The notes below the pieces were generated by a model. It made no database searches. It was not told the origin of the DNA and was given only the letters and a program-made list of their open reading frames with translations. The translations under genes and the position numbers were made by a program. A stretch of 64,000 nt of DNA from Limnobacter sp. 130 (lineage in GTDB: Bacteria; Pseudomonadota; Gammaproteobacteria; Burkholderiales; Burkholderiaceae_B), in contig NZ_LR732333.1 of the NCBI RefSeq assembly GCF_902506325.1, positions 1 to 64,000 of the forward strand, written 5' to 3'. Positions 49,549 to 57,890 of the stretch are shown here, one piece after another; within the stretch, counting starts at the first letter, position 1; every line of letters starts with the position of its first letter.

Positions 49549-50946
49549 TCACATGCCCGGAAATCCACCGCCCGGCGGCATGCCGCCACCAGGAAAGCCG
49601 CCTTTGCCGCCGCCACCCATTTTCTTCATCAATTTGGCAAGCCCGCCTTTCTGCATGCTCTTCATCATGTCGCGCATTTGCTCAAACTGTTTTAGCAGGC
49701 GGTTCACTTCCTGAACTTGCACGCCCGCACCGGCGGCAATGCGACGCTTGCGGGAGGCTTTTAAAATGTCTGGTTTGGTGCGTTCCTGAATGGTCATGGA
49801 GAAAATAATGGCTTCGGTGCGCTTCATCTGTTTTTCTGCGGCGGTGGCGTCTACGTCGCCTGCGCCTTTCATCAACTGGCTGGGCAGCTTGTCCATCAGG
49901 CCTTGCAGGCCACCCATGTTGCGCATTTGGCTGATTTGCGCCAGAAAGTCGTTCAGGTCAAATGCCTTGCCGCTTTTTAGTTTCTTGGCTAGTTTTTCTG
50001 CTTCGTGCTGGTCAATGCCTTTTTTGGCTTCTTCCACCAGGGAAACAATGTCGCCCATGCCCAGAATTCGGCCCGCCACGCGGTCAGGGTGAAACTTCTC
50101 AAAGCCGGTCAGCTTCTCGCCCACGCCCATGAATTTAATGGGTTTGCCTGTAATTTGGCGAACCGACAAAGCTGCACCGCCGCGTGCGTCGCCGTCCATT
50201 TTGGTCAGCACCACACCGGTCAGGGGCAGGGTTTCATTGAAGGCCTTGGCGGTGTTGGCTGCGTCCTGGCCCAACATGGCGTCGATTACAAACAAGGTTT
50301 CCGTGGGGTTCACCGCCGCATGCAAGGCCTTGATTTCGTTCATCATGGCTTCATCAATGCCCAAGCGGCCTGCCGTGTCCAGGATCAGTACATCAAAGAA
50401 CTGGCGTTTGGCGTGGTTTAGCGCGGCCAGCGCAATATCGACTGGTTTTTGAGTGATGTCGGAAGGAAAAAACTCGGCACCTGCCTGCGCGCTGACCGTT
50501 TTTAGCTGCTCAATCGCGGCGGGGCGGTACACGTCGGCCGACACCGTCAGCACTTTCTTTTTCAGGTTGTCTTTCAGGTACTTGGCCAGTTTGCCGGTGG
50601 TGGTGGTTTTACCCGCACCTTGCAAACCCGCCATCAAAATGACCACCGGTGGCTGGGCTGCCAGGTTGATCTCTTCGGTTTTCTCGCCGATCAGCTTGAT
50701 TAGCTGTTTGTGAACAATACCCACCAGCGCCTGGCCGGGGGTCAGGCTGTTCAAGACCTCCTCGCCCAGCGCCTGTTCCTTCACCTGATTGATGAATTCT
50801 TTGACCACGGGCAGGGCCACATCGGCCTCAAGCAGCGCAAGGCGAACTTCACGCAACATTTCCTGCGTGTTGGCCTCGGTAATGCGGGCCTCGCCTTTGA
50901 TATTTTTGACAACGCGCGTTAGGCGATCGGAGAGGTTTTCAAACAT
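49549..50946 (-). CDS. ffh: Signal recognition particle protein Ffh (SRP54)
   Basis: Ffh with 4.5S RNA brings membrane proteins to FtsY and SecYEG. The N and G domains carry MFENLSDRLTRVVKNI, P-loop GLQGAGKTTTTGKLA, DTAGRL and TKMDGDARGGAAL. The Met-rich M domain has MTIQERTKPDILKASRKRRIAAGAGV, followed by a Gly/Met/Pro-rich tail. ATG 50946, after AGGGGC, gives 465 aa; upstream codons of the open frame are non-conserved. It is divergent from ccsA. Confidence 0.97.
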   Translation of the reverse strand: MFENLSDRLTRVVKNIKGEARITEANTQEMLREVRLALLEADVALPVVKEFINQVKEQALGEEVLNSLTPGQALVGIVHKQLIKLIGEKTEEINLAAQPPVVILMAGLQGAGKTTTTGKLAKYLKDNLKKKVLTVSADVYRPAAIEQLKTVSAQAGAEFFPSDITQKPVDIALAALNHAKRQFFDVLILDTAGRLGIDEAMMNEIKALHAAVNPTETLFVIDAMLGQDAANTAKAFNETLPLTGVVLTKMDGDARGGAALSVRQITGKPIKFMGVGEKLTGFEKFHPDRVAGRILGMGDIVSLVEEAKKGIDQHEAEKLAKKLKSGKAFDLNDFLAQISQMRNMGGLQGLMDKLPSQLMKGAGDVDATAAEKQMKRTEAIIFSMTIQERTKPDILKASRKRRIAAGAGVQVQEVNRLLKQFEQMRDMMKSMQKGGLAKLMKKMGGGGKGGFPGGGMPPGGGFPGM

Positions 50947-50993
50947 CGTGTGGTGCCCCTGACTCGTGCTATGAATCGAGTAAACTGATTGGT

Positions 50994-51833
50994 ATGAACA
51001 ACACAATATTGTACGCGCTCGCAGTGCCCCTGCTGTCTGCCTCCGGTGGATTGGCGGCGCTGAACGTTTTCGGCAAATGGTCCGCACCTGCCGGGCTGAA
51101 CCGTGCGTTGGTGGCCTTGGCGCTGTTGGTGTCGGGTTATTTGCTGGGCTCCCTGTTGTTTCAAACCGATGGCATGCACTTCGGCTTTGTGCTGGGTTTG
51201 ATGTGTGTGGCCTGGCTGGCCTCGCTGGTGGCCTTTGTTGAAAGTTTTTTCAACCGAGTGCCCTTGCTTGAATTAATTGTGTTTCCGCTTTGTGCGGTGG
51301 TCTTTTTGCTGCCCTTGTGGATGGGTGAAGATGCCGCCATTCGCATGGCTGGAGACCATTTGTTTCAGCTGCACCTGCTCATTGCGCTTGCTGCCTATAG
51401 CTTGCTGGGCATTGCTGCCGCCCACGGGGTGGTGATGGCTTTTCAGGAAAAAGCCCTGCATCAGCCAGTTGCCAGTACTCAGGAAAACCGCATGGTGCGT
51501 GAGCGCCTTCTGGATCAGTTGCCTTCTTTGCTCACCATGGAGTCCATTTTGTTCCGGCAATTGTGGGCGGGCTTTGTTTTACTCTCGCTGACCTTGATTA
51601 CCGGTTTTCTCTTTTCTGAGGAATGGAGCGGCAGCAGTTGGCGTTTTGATCACAAAACCCTGTTTGCCATCATTTCATGGTGCTCGTTTGCCGTGTTGCT
51701 GGGCGGGCGCGTGGTGTTTGGCTGGCGCGGCAAGGTTGCTTTGCGCTGGTGTTTGGGCAGTTATGCCGTGTTGGTACTTGCGTATTTCGGCACCCAGTTT
51801 GTACTCGAATTTATTTTGAAAAGGGCAGTTTGA
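50994..51833 (+). CDS. CcsA/YpjD-type cytochrome c assembly membrane protein
   Basis: The 279-aa integral membrane protein has about eight hydrophobic helices and conserved blocks of the CcsA/HemX-like family: HLLIALAAYSLLGIAAAHG, PSLLTMESILFRQLW, and FDHKTLFAIISWCSF. Family members handle haem in cytochrome c maturation or act near ferrochelatase. The YpjD-like members next to ffh in proteobacteria remain poorly characterised, so a specific role is not claimed. It overlaps the next small gene (TGATG). Confidence 0.85.
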   Translation: MNNTILYALAVPLLSASGGLAALNVFGKWSAPAGLNRALVALALLVSGYLLGSLLFQTDGMHFGFVLGLMCVAWLASLVAFVESFFNRVPLLELIVFPLCAVVFLLPLWMGEDAAIRMAGDHLFQLHLLIALAAYSLLGIAAAHGVVMAFQEKALHQPVASTQENRMVRERLLDQLPSLLTMESILFRQLWAGFVLLSLTLITGFLFSEEWSGSSWRFDHKTLFAIISWCSFAVLLGGRVVFGWRGKVALRWCLGSYAVLVLAYFGTQFVLEFILKRAV

Positions 51834-52090
51834 TGGGGCGTATTCTGTTTTTTCTGGGCTTGGCATTGGTGGCCTGGATTCTTTTCAAAAGCTGGCAGCG
51901 CAAACAATTGGGTGAAAAACCCAGTGTGAACACTCAACAAAAAGGCAATCTTGGCCGTAAAAAACAGGAAGAGATCATGCCTTGCCAACACTGCGGCGCA
52001 TACAGCCCCATGTCGGAAGGCGTGATGATGCAGGGTCGTTTTTATTGCGGCATGGAGCATGCCAAAGCGGCTGGGGAAAAAGTTCACTGA
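51833..52090 (+). CDS. PP0621-family small membrane protein with a CxxC zinc-ribbon-like motif
   Basis: The 85-aa product starts at ATG 51833, overlapping the ccsA stop by one base. It has one N-terminal membrane segment (MGRILFFLGLALVAWILF), a polar linker and a C-terminal metal-binding-like part with CQHCG and YCGMEH. This is the layout of the PP0621 family, uncharacterised small proteins often found just before ampD. Function unknown. Confidence 0.8.
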   Translation: MGRILFFLGLALVAWILFKSWQRKQLGEKPSVNTQQKGNLGRKKQEEIMPCQHCGAYSPMSEGVMMQGRFYCGMEHAKAAGEKVH

Positions 52091-52107
52091 CACCGAAGGG
52101 GCATGCC

Positions 52108-52671
52108 ATGTGGCTTGATGAGGGCTGGATAGAGGAAGACTGGGTTCACCGCCTGCAAAGTCCCAATCAGGATGCCCGGCCAATGGGTACAGTGATCGAC
52201 ACCTTGGTTGTTCACTGTATTAGCCTGCCCGAGCGTGGGCGCGACACCTCGTTAATTACAGACCTGTTTCTGAATCGGCTCGATTGCCATGCGCACCCCT
52301 CGTTCGGTGAGCTAATCGGCCTGCATGTTTCCTCGCATTTCCTGATTGATCGGGACGGGTCCATTACCCAATTTGTGTCGTGTGAGAAACGTGCATGGCA
52401 TGCCGGAATTTCCTCGGCCATGTACCGCAGCAATTTCAATCATTTTTCAATTGGCATTGAATTGCTGGGTGACATTTACACCCCATTCGAGGGGGCGCAG
52501 TACGCCAGCTTGAAGCGCCTGGCTTTGGAGTTGCAAGCACGTTATCCACTGAAATATGCAATGGCGCACAGCGAGATAGCCCCTACCCGAAAAACCGATC
52601 CAGGACCCTTCTTCGACTGGAAAGGTCTACGCAAATCAAACACCTACGAACTTCAGATTGACGGCCTTTAA
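52108..52671 (+). CDS. ampD: 1,6-anhydro-N-acetylmuramyl-L-alanine amidase AmpD
   Basis: AmpD is the cytosolic zinc amidase of peptidoglycan recycling. It removes the peptide from anhydro-muropeptides and so keeps the AmpR inducer low where AmpC/AmpR exist. The amidase_2 domain shows zinc ligands in LVVHCISLP, AHSEIAP and the Asp of TDPGPFFDW, plus HFLIDRDGSI and GIELLG. ATG 52108 gives 187 aa, the normal length. The stop codon lies inside the loop of the following terminator. Confidence 0.95.
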   Translation: MWLDEGWIEEDWVHRLQSPNQDARPMGTVIDTLVVHCISLPERGRDTSLITDLFLNRLDCHAHPSFGELIGLHVSSHFLIDRDGSITQFVSCEKRAWHAGISSAMYRSNFNHFSIGIELLGDIYTPFEGAQYASLKRLALELQARYPLKYAMAHSEIAPTRKTDPGPFFDWKGLRKSNTYELQIDGL

Positions 52672-52686
52672 AAGGCCGTTTTTTTG
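52661..52686 (+). terminator. Intrinsic terminator overlapping the ampD stop codon
   Basis: ACGGCCTT (52661-52668) pairs with AAGGCCGT (52672-52679) around a 3-nt loop, followed by TTTTTTT. The last coding triplets of ampD make the left arm of the stem. Confidence 0.85.
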
Positions 52687-52697
52687 TTGCACTGCAG

Positions 52698-52760
52698 TTA
52701 TCCAGAGCTTGTCCACAAGTTGTTCACAGGGGATAACTCTGTGCACAAGTTGGGGATAAG
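52698..52760. promoter_or_regulatory. Cluster of DnaA-box-like sequences upstream of nrdA
   Basis: Three 9-mers on the + strand lie exactly 11 bp apart: TTATCCAGA (52698), TTGTCCACA (52709) and TTGTTCACA (52720), each one or two changes from TTATCCACA. Opposite-strand matches follow: GGGGATAAC (52729-52737), TGTGCACAA (52740-52748) and GGGGATAAG (52752-52760). E. coli nrdAB also has DnaA boxes in its control region. The cluster sits just upstream of the -35 element. Confidence 0.6.
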
Positions 52761-52767
52761 AAAGTGT

Positions 52768-52796
52768 TTGCCAAATCGTGTTTCGACCACTACAAT
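52768..52796 (+). promoter_or_regulatory. Predicted nrdAB promoter
   Basis: TTGCCA (52768-52773) and TACAAT (52791-52796) are 17 bp apart. The expected start near 52803 leaves a leader of about 96 nt before the nrdA ATG. The -10 lies within the first NrdR-like box. Confidence 0.6.
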
Positions 52797-52833
52797 TAGT
52801 TCCAAGCCACATACAAAACACAAGATATAGTGG
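52787..52833 (+). promoter_or_regulatory. Pair of NrdR-like boxes
   Basis: ACACAAGATATAGTGG (52818-52833) matches the NrdR box consensus acaCwAtATaTwGtgt at 14 of 16 positions by eye. A weaker copy CCACTACAATTAGTTC (52787-52802) lies 31 bp upstream, the three-turn spacing known for NrdR box pairs. NrdR is the (d)ATP-sensing repressor of ribonucleotide reductase genes; binding here would cover the -10 and the start. Confidence 0.7.
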
Positions 52834-52898
52834 TTGCCGGTTTTACCTCCGCTACAAAAACAAACCCTCAAGAAAAGATTATTCCAGGAGAAAGATGC

Positions 52899-55823
52899 AT
52901 GCTAACCAGCCAGGAATCCACTGATTTGGCGACAAACTTGCCGACGTCTACAGCCAAGCCTGCAAACGCAGCGCCGGTGGTCGACAGCGCGTATGCAAAC
53001 TACAAAATTATTCGCCGAAATGGTGCCGTGGTTGGTTTCGAGCCCAGCAAAATTGCTGTGGCCATGACAAAAGCCTTTTTGGCTGTGAATGGTGGCCAAG
53101 GCGCAGCCTCTGCCCGCATTCGCGAGCTGGTTGAGCAGATGACCAGCGGCGTGGTAAACGCACTGGTGCGTCGCCAGCCTTCTGGTGGCATTTTCCACAT
53201 TGAAGACATTCAGGATCAGGTTGAACTGGCCCTGATGCGTTCAGGCGAAGCCGAAGTGGCCCGCGCCTACGTGTTGTACCGCGAGCGCCGTACACAGGAA
53301 CGTGCAGCCAAGCAAGTTGAACAAGCCGAGCAGCATGCGCTGAACGTGATCGATGGCGACATGAAGCGCCCACTCGATGTTGAAGCGCTGAAAGCGTTGA
53401 TTGAAAGCGCTGCGGTTGGCCTGAATGAAATTGACGTTGCACACCTTCAGAAAGAAACCCTGAAGAATTTGTACGACGGCGTGAAAATCGACGAAGTGTT
53501 CAAGTCTGCGATTTTGGCCTCTCGCGCCATGATCGAGAACGAACCCAGCTACACATTGGTCACTTCCCGCCTGTTGCTGCACACGATTCGCCGTGAAATT
53601 ATTGGCCGCGAAATTGCGCAAGACGAAATGGCGCAGGTGTACCCCGAGTACTTCCCGCAATTCATCAAGAAGGGTATTGCTGCCGGCTTGCTGGACAACC
53701 GCCTGGCCCAGTTCGACATGAAGAAACTGGGCGCAGCCCTGAAGTACGAACGCGACTTGCAGTTCGATTACCTTGGCCTGCAAACCCTGTACGACCGTTA
53801 CTTCCTGCACGTGGAAGGCACCCGCATTGAAATGCCACAGGCGTTTTACATGCGCGTGGCCATGGGCTTGGCTCTGAACGAAGTAGATCGTGAAGCACGT
53901 GCCATCGAGTTTTATGAAGTGCTGTCGACATTCGACTTCATGAGTTCGACTCCAACTCTGTTTAACAGCGGCACCATTCGCTCGCAGTTGTCTTCCTGCT
54001 ACCTCACCACCATTGGTGACGACCTGGACGACATCTATGAAGGCATCAAGGAAAACGCATTGCTTTCCAAGTTCGCTGGCGGCTTGGGCAACGACTGGAC
54101 ACCCGTGCGCGCCTTGGGCAGCCACATCAAGGGCACCAATGGCAAGTCACAAGGTGTGGTGCCATTCCTGAAAGTGGTGAACGACACCGCAGTGGCAGTG
54201 AACCAAGGTGGCAAGCGCAAGGGCGCTGTATGTGCCTACCTGGAAACCTGGCACCTGGACATTGAAGAATTCCTGGAACTGCGCAAGAACACGGGCGATG
54301 ATCGCCGCCGCACACACGACATGAACACCGCGAACTGGATTCCCGACCTGTTCATGAAGCGCGTAATGGAAGGCGGTAACTGGACCTTGTTCAGCCCATC
54401 GGACGCACCTGATCTGCACGACCTGTACGGCAAAGCCTTCGAGAAAGCCTATGTGGGTTACGAAGAAAAAGCTGCACGTGGCGACTTGAAATTGTTCAAG
54501 ACTGTGGAAGCGGCCAAGCTGTGGAGAAAAATTCTCTCCATGTTGTTTGAAACCGGCCACCCATGGATCACTTTCAAAGACCCTTGCAACATTCGCAGCC
54601 CCCAGCAACACGTGGGCGTGGTGCACTCGTCGAACCTGTGTACAGAAATTACACTGAACACCAACGAGAACGAAATTGCAGTGTGTAACTTGGGTTCCGT
54701 GAACCTGACCCGCCACCTGAAGCCTGCCGACAACGGCGAGCTGGTGCTGGACCACGAAAAGCTGCAGAAAACTGTGGGCGTTGCCATGCGCATGCTGGAC
54801 AACGTGATCGACATCAACTACTACGCTGTGGCCAAGGCGCGTAATTCCAACCTGCGCCACCGCCCCGTGGGCATGGGCATGATGGGTTTCCAGGATGCGC
54901 TGCACATGATGCGCAAACCCTATGCTTCACGTGACGCAGTTGAATTTGCCGATGAAAGCATGGAAGCCATTTGCTACTACGCTTACGAAGCTTCGACTGA
55001 GTTGGCTGCCGAACGTGGTGCCTACAGCACCTTCAAGGGTTCGTTGTGGGACAAGGGCATCATGCCTTTGGATTCACTGAAGCTGCTGGAAGAAGAGCGT
55101 GGCGGTTATGTGGAAGTGGATACAAGCAGCCGCATGGATTGGGATGCACTGCGTGCTCGCATCAAACAGCACGGCATGCGCAACTCCAACTGCGTGGCCA
55201 TTGCGCCCACTGCCACCATTTCGAACATTATTGGTGTGGCGGCTTCCATTGAGCCCACATTCCAGAACCTGTATGTGAAGTCGAATCTCTCCGGTGAATT
55301 CACCATCGTGAACGAACACCTGGTGCGCGATTTGAAGCGCTTGGGCATTTGGGACGAAGTGATGATTTCTGACCTGAAATATTTTGACGGCTCAGTGATG
55401 AAGATCGACCGCATTCCGGAAGACCTGAAGCGCCTGTATGCAACCGCTTTCGAGATGGACCCACGCTGGTTGGTTGAAGCCGCAGCCCGTCGCCAGAAGT
55501 GGATTGATCAAGGCCAAAGCTTGAACATTTACATGGCTGGCGTAAGCGGCAAGCGTTTGGACGACACGTACAAGTTGGCTTGGTTGCGCGGTTTGAAAAC
55601 CACGTATTACCTACGCACCATTGGTGCCACGCACGCCGAGAAATCAACCTTGGCAGGCGGTGAGCTGAATTCAGTGAATGCCGAAGGTGGTGCATCTGCA
55701 GCGTTTACGTCGGCCCCAGCCACTGGTTTGGTGCCCAACCTGCCCGAGCAGGAAATTGAAGGCAAAGTGTGCACCATGCGCCCTGGCGATGCAGGTTTCG
55801 ACGAATGCGAAGCGTGCCAATAA
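52899..55823 (+). CDS. nrdA: Ribonucleoside-diphosphate reductase alpha subunit, class Ia
   Basis: NrdA carries the active and allosteric sites that reduce NDPs to dNDPs. An ATP-cone (about residues 36-125) precedes the barrel domain. The active-site set is visible as SSCYLTT (Cys), NLCTEITL (Asn, Cys, Glu) and AVCNLGSVNL (second redox Cys), and the C-terminus ends in CEACQ, the cysteine pair that re-reduces the site. ATG 52899, after CAGGAG, gives 974 aa; an N-terminal tail of about 30 residues (Thr/Ala/Pro-rich) is extra. An intact ATP-cone predicts dATP feedback inhibition. Confidence 0.97.
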   Translation: MLTSQESTDLATNLPTSTAKPANAAPVVDSAYANYKIIRRNGAVVGFEPSKIAVAMTKAFLAVNGGQGAASARIRELVEQMTSGVVNALVRRQPSGGIFHIEDIQDQVELALMRSGEAEVARAYVLYRERRTQERAAKQVEQAEQHALNVIDGDMKRPLDVEALKALIESAAVGLNEIDVAHLQKETLKNLYDGVKIDEVFKSAILASRAMIENEPSYTLVTSRLLLHTIRREIIGREIAQDEMAQVYPEYFPQFIKKGIAAGLLDNRLAQFDMKKLGAALKYERDLQFDYLGLQTLYDRYFLHVEGTRIEMPQAFYMRVAMGLALNEVDREARAIEFYEVLSTFDFMSSTPTLFNSGTIRSQLSSCYLTTIGDDLDDIYEGIKENALLSKFAGGLGNDWTPVRALGSHIKGTNGKSQGVVPFLKVVNDTAVAVNQGGKRKGAVCAYLETWHLDIEEFLELRKNTGDDRRRTHDMNTANWIPDLFMKRVMEGGNWTLFSPSDAPDLHDLYGKAFEKAYVGYEEKAARGDLKLFKTVEAAKLWRKILSMLFETGHPWITFKDPCNIRSPQQHVGVVHSSNLCTEITLNTNENEIAVCNLGSVNLTRHLKPADNGELVLDHEKLQKTVGVAMRMLDNVIDINYYAVAKARNSNLRHRPVGMGMMGFQDALHMMRKPYASRDAVEFADESMEAICYYAYEASTELAAERGAYSTFKGSLWDKGIMPLDSLKLLEEERGGYVEVDTSSRMDWDALRARIKQHGMRNSNCVAIAPTATISNIIGVAASIEPTFQNLYVKSNLSGEFTIVNEHLVRDLKRLGIWDEVMISDLKYFDGSVMKIDRIPEDLKRLYATAFEMDPRWLVEAAARRQKWIDQGQSLNIYMAGVSGKRLDDTYKLAWLRGLKTTYYLRTIGATHAEKSTLAGGELNSVNAEGGASAAFTSAPATGLVPNLPEQEIEGKVCTMRPGDAGFDECEACQ

Positions 55824-55858
55824 GTTGCCAATAAAAGGCCAATAATTTAGACCAGCGA

Positions 55859-55887
55859 GTTGGGCAGGTTACCAAGACTTGCCCAAC
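55859..55887 (+). other. Intercistronic hairpin between nrdA and nrdB
   Basis: GTTGGGCA (55859-55866) pairs with TGCCCAAC (55880-55887) with a 13-nt loop and no T-run after it. It may protect the nrdA 3' end or tune the NrdA:NrdB ratio. Confidence 0.4.
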
Positions 55888-55952
55888 ACCATAAAAATGA
55901 ACATAATGGCACTGTGACTTCATACAGTGTATTGGTTAAGGAGTTAGAAAAT

Positions 55953-57152
55953 ATGCTGTCTTGGGACGATGAATTTGATTCAGCCATGGGCAAAACAGCA
56001 GCAGCCAAGCCTGCTGTGTCTGTTGCGCCAGCCATGGGTTCTGTGGCTTCCGGTTTCGCAGCGCCAGCAAGCCAAGGCTTGTACCAGCAAGCTGCACGCC
56101 CTGTGCAACAACCCGCAGCTGAAGGTGCAAAAGCAGGCCGCGTGAACGCAGCCGACAAGCGCGTGATCAACGGCACAACCGATGTGAACCAGTTGGTGCC
56201 GTTCAAGTACAAGTGGGCTTGGGAAAAGTACCTGAGCCAGTGCGCCAACCACTGGATGCCGCAAGAAATCAACATGGACCGCGACATTGCGCTTTGGAAA
56301 GACCCCAATGGTTTGACCGAAGACGAGCGCCTTATTGTGAAGCGCAACCTGGGCTTTTTTGTAACAGCCGATTCACTGGCTGCCAACAACATTGTGCTGG
56401 GTACCTACCGCCACATTACAGCGCCCGAGTGCCGCCAGTTCTTGCTGCGCCAAGCGTTTGATGAAGCCATTCACACCCACGCTTACCAGTACATCGTTGA
56501 AAGCCTGGGTATTCCAGAAGCTGAAACCTTCAACGCTTACAACGAGATTTCCTGCATCAAGGCGAAAGACGATTTTCTGCTGCCTTTCATTGATGTGTTG
56601 ACCGATCCTTCATTTAAAACCGGCACGCTGGAAGCAGACCAAACATTGCTGAAAAGCCTGATCGCTTTTGCATGCGTGATGGAAGGCATGTTCTTCTACG
56701 TGGGCTTTGTGCAAATTCTGGCGCTGGGCCGCCAGAACAAGATGATTGGTGCTGCTGAGCAGTTCCAGTACATTTTGCGCGACGAATCGGCACACTGCAC
56801 ATTCGGTATCGACTTGATCAACACCGTGAAACTGGAAAACCCACACCTGTGGACTCCGGAATTCAAGGAAGAAATCAAGGCCATGTTCCGCAAGGCTGTT
56901 GAACTTGAACACGCCTACGCCGTAGACACCATGCCACGCGGCGTGTTGGGCCTGAATTCTGCCCAGTTTATGGAATACATGAAGTTTATTTGTAACCGTC
57001 GTTCCAACCAGATTGGCTTGGGCACCTTGTACGAAGGCGCAAACAACCCATTCCCATGGATGAGCGAAATGATGGACTTGAAGAAAGAAACCAACTTCTT
57101 CGAGCGCCGTGTGACTGAGTACCAAACCGGTGGTGCGTTGAGCTGGGATTAA
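55953..57152 (+). CDS. nrdB: Ribonucleoside-diphosphate reductase beta subunit, class Ia
   Basis: NrdB holds the di-iron tyrosyl-radical cofactor. Iron-ligand regions are visible in [23 protein letters not shown]-like spacing (about 151-173), [10 protein letters not shown] and [13 protein letters not shown] 55953, after TAAGGAG, gives 399 aa. The first 65 residues are Ala/Pro-rich and non-conserved, longer than in E. coli NrdB. The 130-bp gap from nrdA contains a hairpin, but both genes probably share one promoter. Confidence 0.96.
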   Translation: MLSWDDEFDSAMGKTAAAKPAVSVAPAMGSVASGFAAPASQGLYQQAARPVQQPAAEGAKAGRVNAADKRVINGTTDVNQLVPFKYKWAWEKYLSQCANHWMPQEINMDRDIALWKDPNGLTEDERLIVKRNLGFFVTADSLAANNIVLGTYRHITAPECRQFLLRQAFDEAIHTHAYQYIVESLGIPEAETFNAYNEISCIKAKDDFLLPFIDVLTDPSFKTGTLEADQTLLKSLIAFACVMEGMFFYVGFVQILALGRQNKMIGAAEQFQYILRDESAHCTFGIDLINTVKLENPHLWTPEFKEEIKAMFRKAVELEHAYAVDTMPRGVLGLNSAQFMEYMKFICNRRSNQIGLGTLYEGANNPFPWMSEMMDLKKETNFFERRVTEYQTGGALSWD

Positions 57153-57169
57153 TCCACACTCACAGTTAA

Positions 57170-57231
57170 AAAGTGAACTTAACAGCTTAAAACTGAACTG
57201 TTTTCAGCTAAGAGTGAACTGAGTCAGCATT
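57170..57231. repeat. Three degenerate direct repeats of 20-21 bp
   Basis: GTGAACT at 57173, CTGAACT at 57193 and GTGAACT at 57214 are each followed 4-7 bases later by CAGC (the first as ACAGCTTA, the second as TCAGCTA, the third as TCAGCA). Multiple subterminal repeats of about this size are found at IS21-family ends, but no istA/istB gene is present here, so this might be a leftover end. Confidence 0.4.
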
Positions 57232-57390
57232 TCGGATCGGGGTGCAGGAGTGAAAACCGAAGCACCCCTTCCCAAGTCAAGTTAGATCAGCGAGCTTAAT
57301 GATAAAAGTTTCGATTTGTTGGAATTGTTTTGAAACTCGGGTTTTCATCAAACAGGTGAAAGCCCTAAAAGTCCCAGTAAGCTGAGTGAG

Positions 57391-57422
57391 GCCCATTGTT
57401 CGAAAGAACCTTGGGCTTTTTT
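57391..57422 (+). terminator. Intrinsic terminator downstream of nrdB
   Basis: GCCCA-TT-GTTC and GAAC-CT-TGGGC form an interrupted stem (57391-57415) closed by a GAAA tetraloop, followed by TTTTTT. It lies 238 bp after nrdB and may end a long 3' untranslated region or a separate short RNA. Confidence 0.7.
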
Positions 57423-57446
57423 ATTGAATTCAGAAAATTGTGATTT

Positions 57447-57548
57447 CCACCGGAAAAGGTGGGATTGATAGACATGAAAAAGGCCGGAGGAGGGCGGCAA
57501 CCCTCAACCAGCCTTTGACAGACAAACCTCTCTCCGAAGTCGTCTGTC
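57447..57548 (+). ncRNA. Candidate structured RNA element upstream of the YjzC-like gene
   Basis: Consecutive hairpins can be drawn: CCACC/GGTGG (57447-57451, 57458-57462); AAAGGC/GCCTTT (57479-57484, 57511-57516) enclosing GAGGG/CCCTC (57490-57494, 57501-57505); and GACAGAC/GTCTGTC (57517-57523, 57542-57548). No known riboswitch class was recognised. It may be the 5' leader of the small gene at 57654 or an independent small RNA. Only pairing by eye supports it. Confidence 0.3.
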
Positions 57549-57653
57549 ACTTTGACCGTACAAGTCAACGCTAATGTTCTTACGAGCAGGGTTGATACGT
57601 CAAGGGTTTTGTAGCTTCGGACTTAATTCATCTTTTTTATAAGGAATGTAAAG

Positions 57654-57842
57654 ATGAAAAAAGTAATTGGCAAACCAGGTCAAAGCACTGGCAATGGTGG
57701 TGGTATTTATCAAGAGCACGGGCCACGAGGAGGTCCAAGACCAAACTATGCGACGGTGGCAGACAATAAACCATTGCCGCCTACGTCTGGCCCCAATAGT
57801 ACTTGGGTTCAAGTAAGCAAAACGCCAAATAGTAAGAGGTAA
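57654..57842 (+). CDS. Small YjzC-like protein, 62 aa
   Basis: The product has KPGQSTGNGGGIYQEHGPRGG followed by a polar stretch and LPPTSGPNSTW. This pattern (KPGQ, then G-Y, then GPRGG, then LPPT, then an aromatic near the end) recalls small YjzC-type proteins of unknown function. It has no signal peptide or membrane segment. An AAGGA box at 57641-57645 supports ATG 57654, and a strong hairpin follows the stop. The gene looks real and self-contained; what it does is unknown. Confidence 0.6.
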   Translation: MKKVIGKPGQSTGNGGGIYQEHGPRGGPRPNYATVADNKPLPPTSGPNSTWVQVSKTPNSKR

Positions 57843-57848
57843 TTGAGG

Positions 57849-57882
57849 AAATAGGTCCCCGCGCTCTGCCGGGGACCTATTT
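57849..57882 (+). terminator. Strong hairpin after the small YjzC-like gene
   Basis: A perfect 12-bp inverted repeat, AAATAGGTCCCC (57849-57860) with GGGGACCTATTT (57871-57882), encloses a 10-nt loop. The flanking A and T tracts are inside the stem, so it could work in both directions. The left end of the insertion sequence begins 9 bp later. Confidence 0.75.
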
Positions 57883-57890
57883 AGTCGGTA

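Larger units (their letters stand above)
57153..57653. other. Non-coding, structure-rich stretch between nrdB and the small YjzC-like gene
   Basis: No protein-coding frame of conviction is seen over 500 bp. It contains three degenerate 20-21-bp repeats (57170-57231), a 7-bp inverted repeat GGGGTGC/GCACCCC (57239-57245, 57262-57268), a terminator-like hairpin (57391-57422) and a set of adjacent hairpins (57447-57548), each listed separately. Confidence 0.6.

Noticed and set aside
52698-52760. DnaA-box cluster as a chromosomal replication origin
   Set aside because: No dnaA, dnaN, rnpA-rpmH or parAB nearby, no adjacent AT-rich unwinding region, and the position right before nrdA fits gene regulation.
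53241-54125. Long minus-strand frames inside nrdA
   Set aside because: They mirror the strongly biased codons of nrdA and have no protein-family features.
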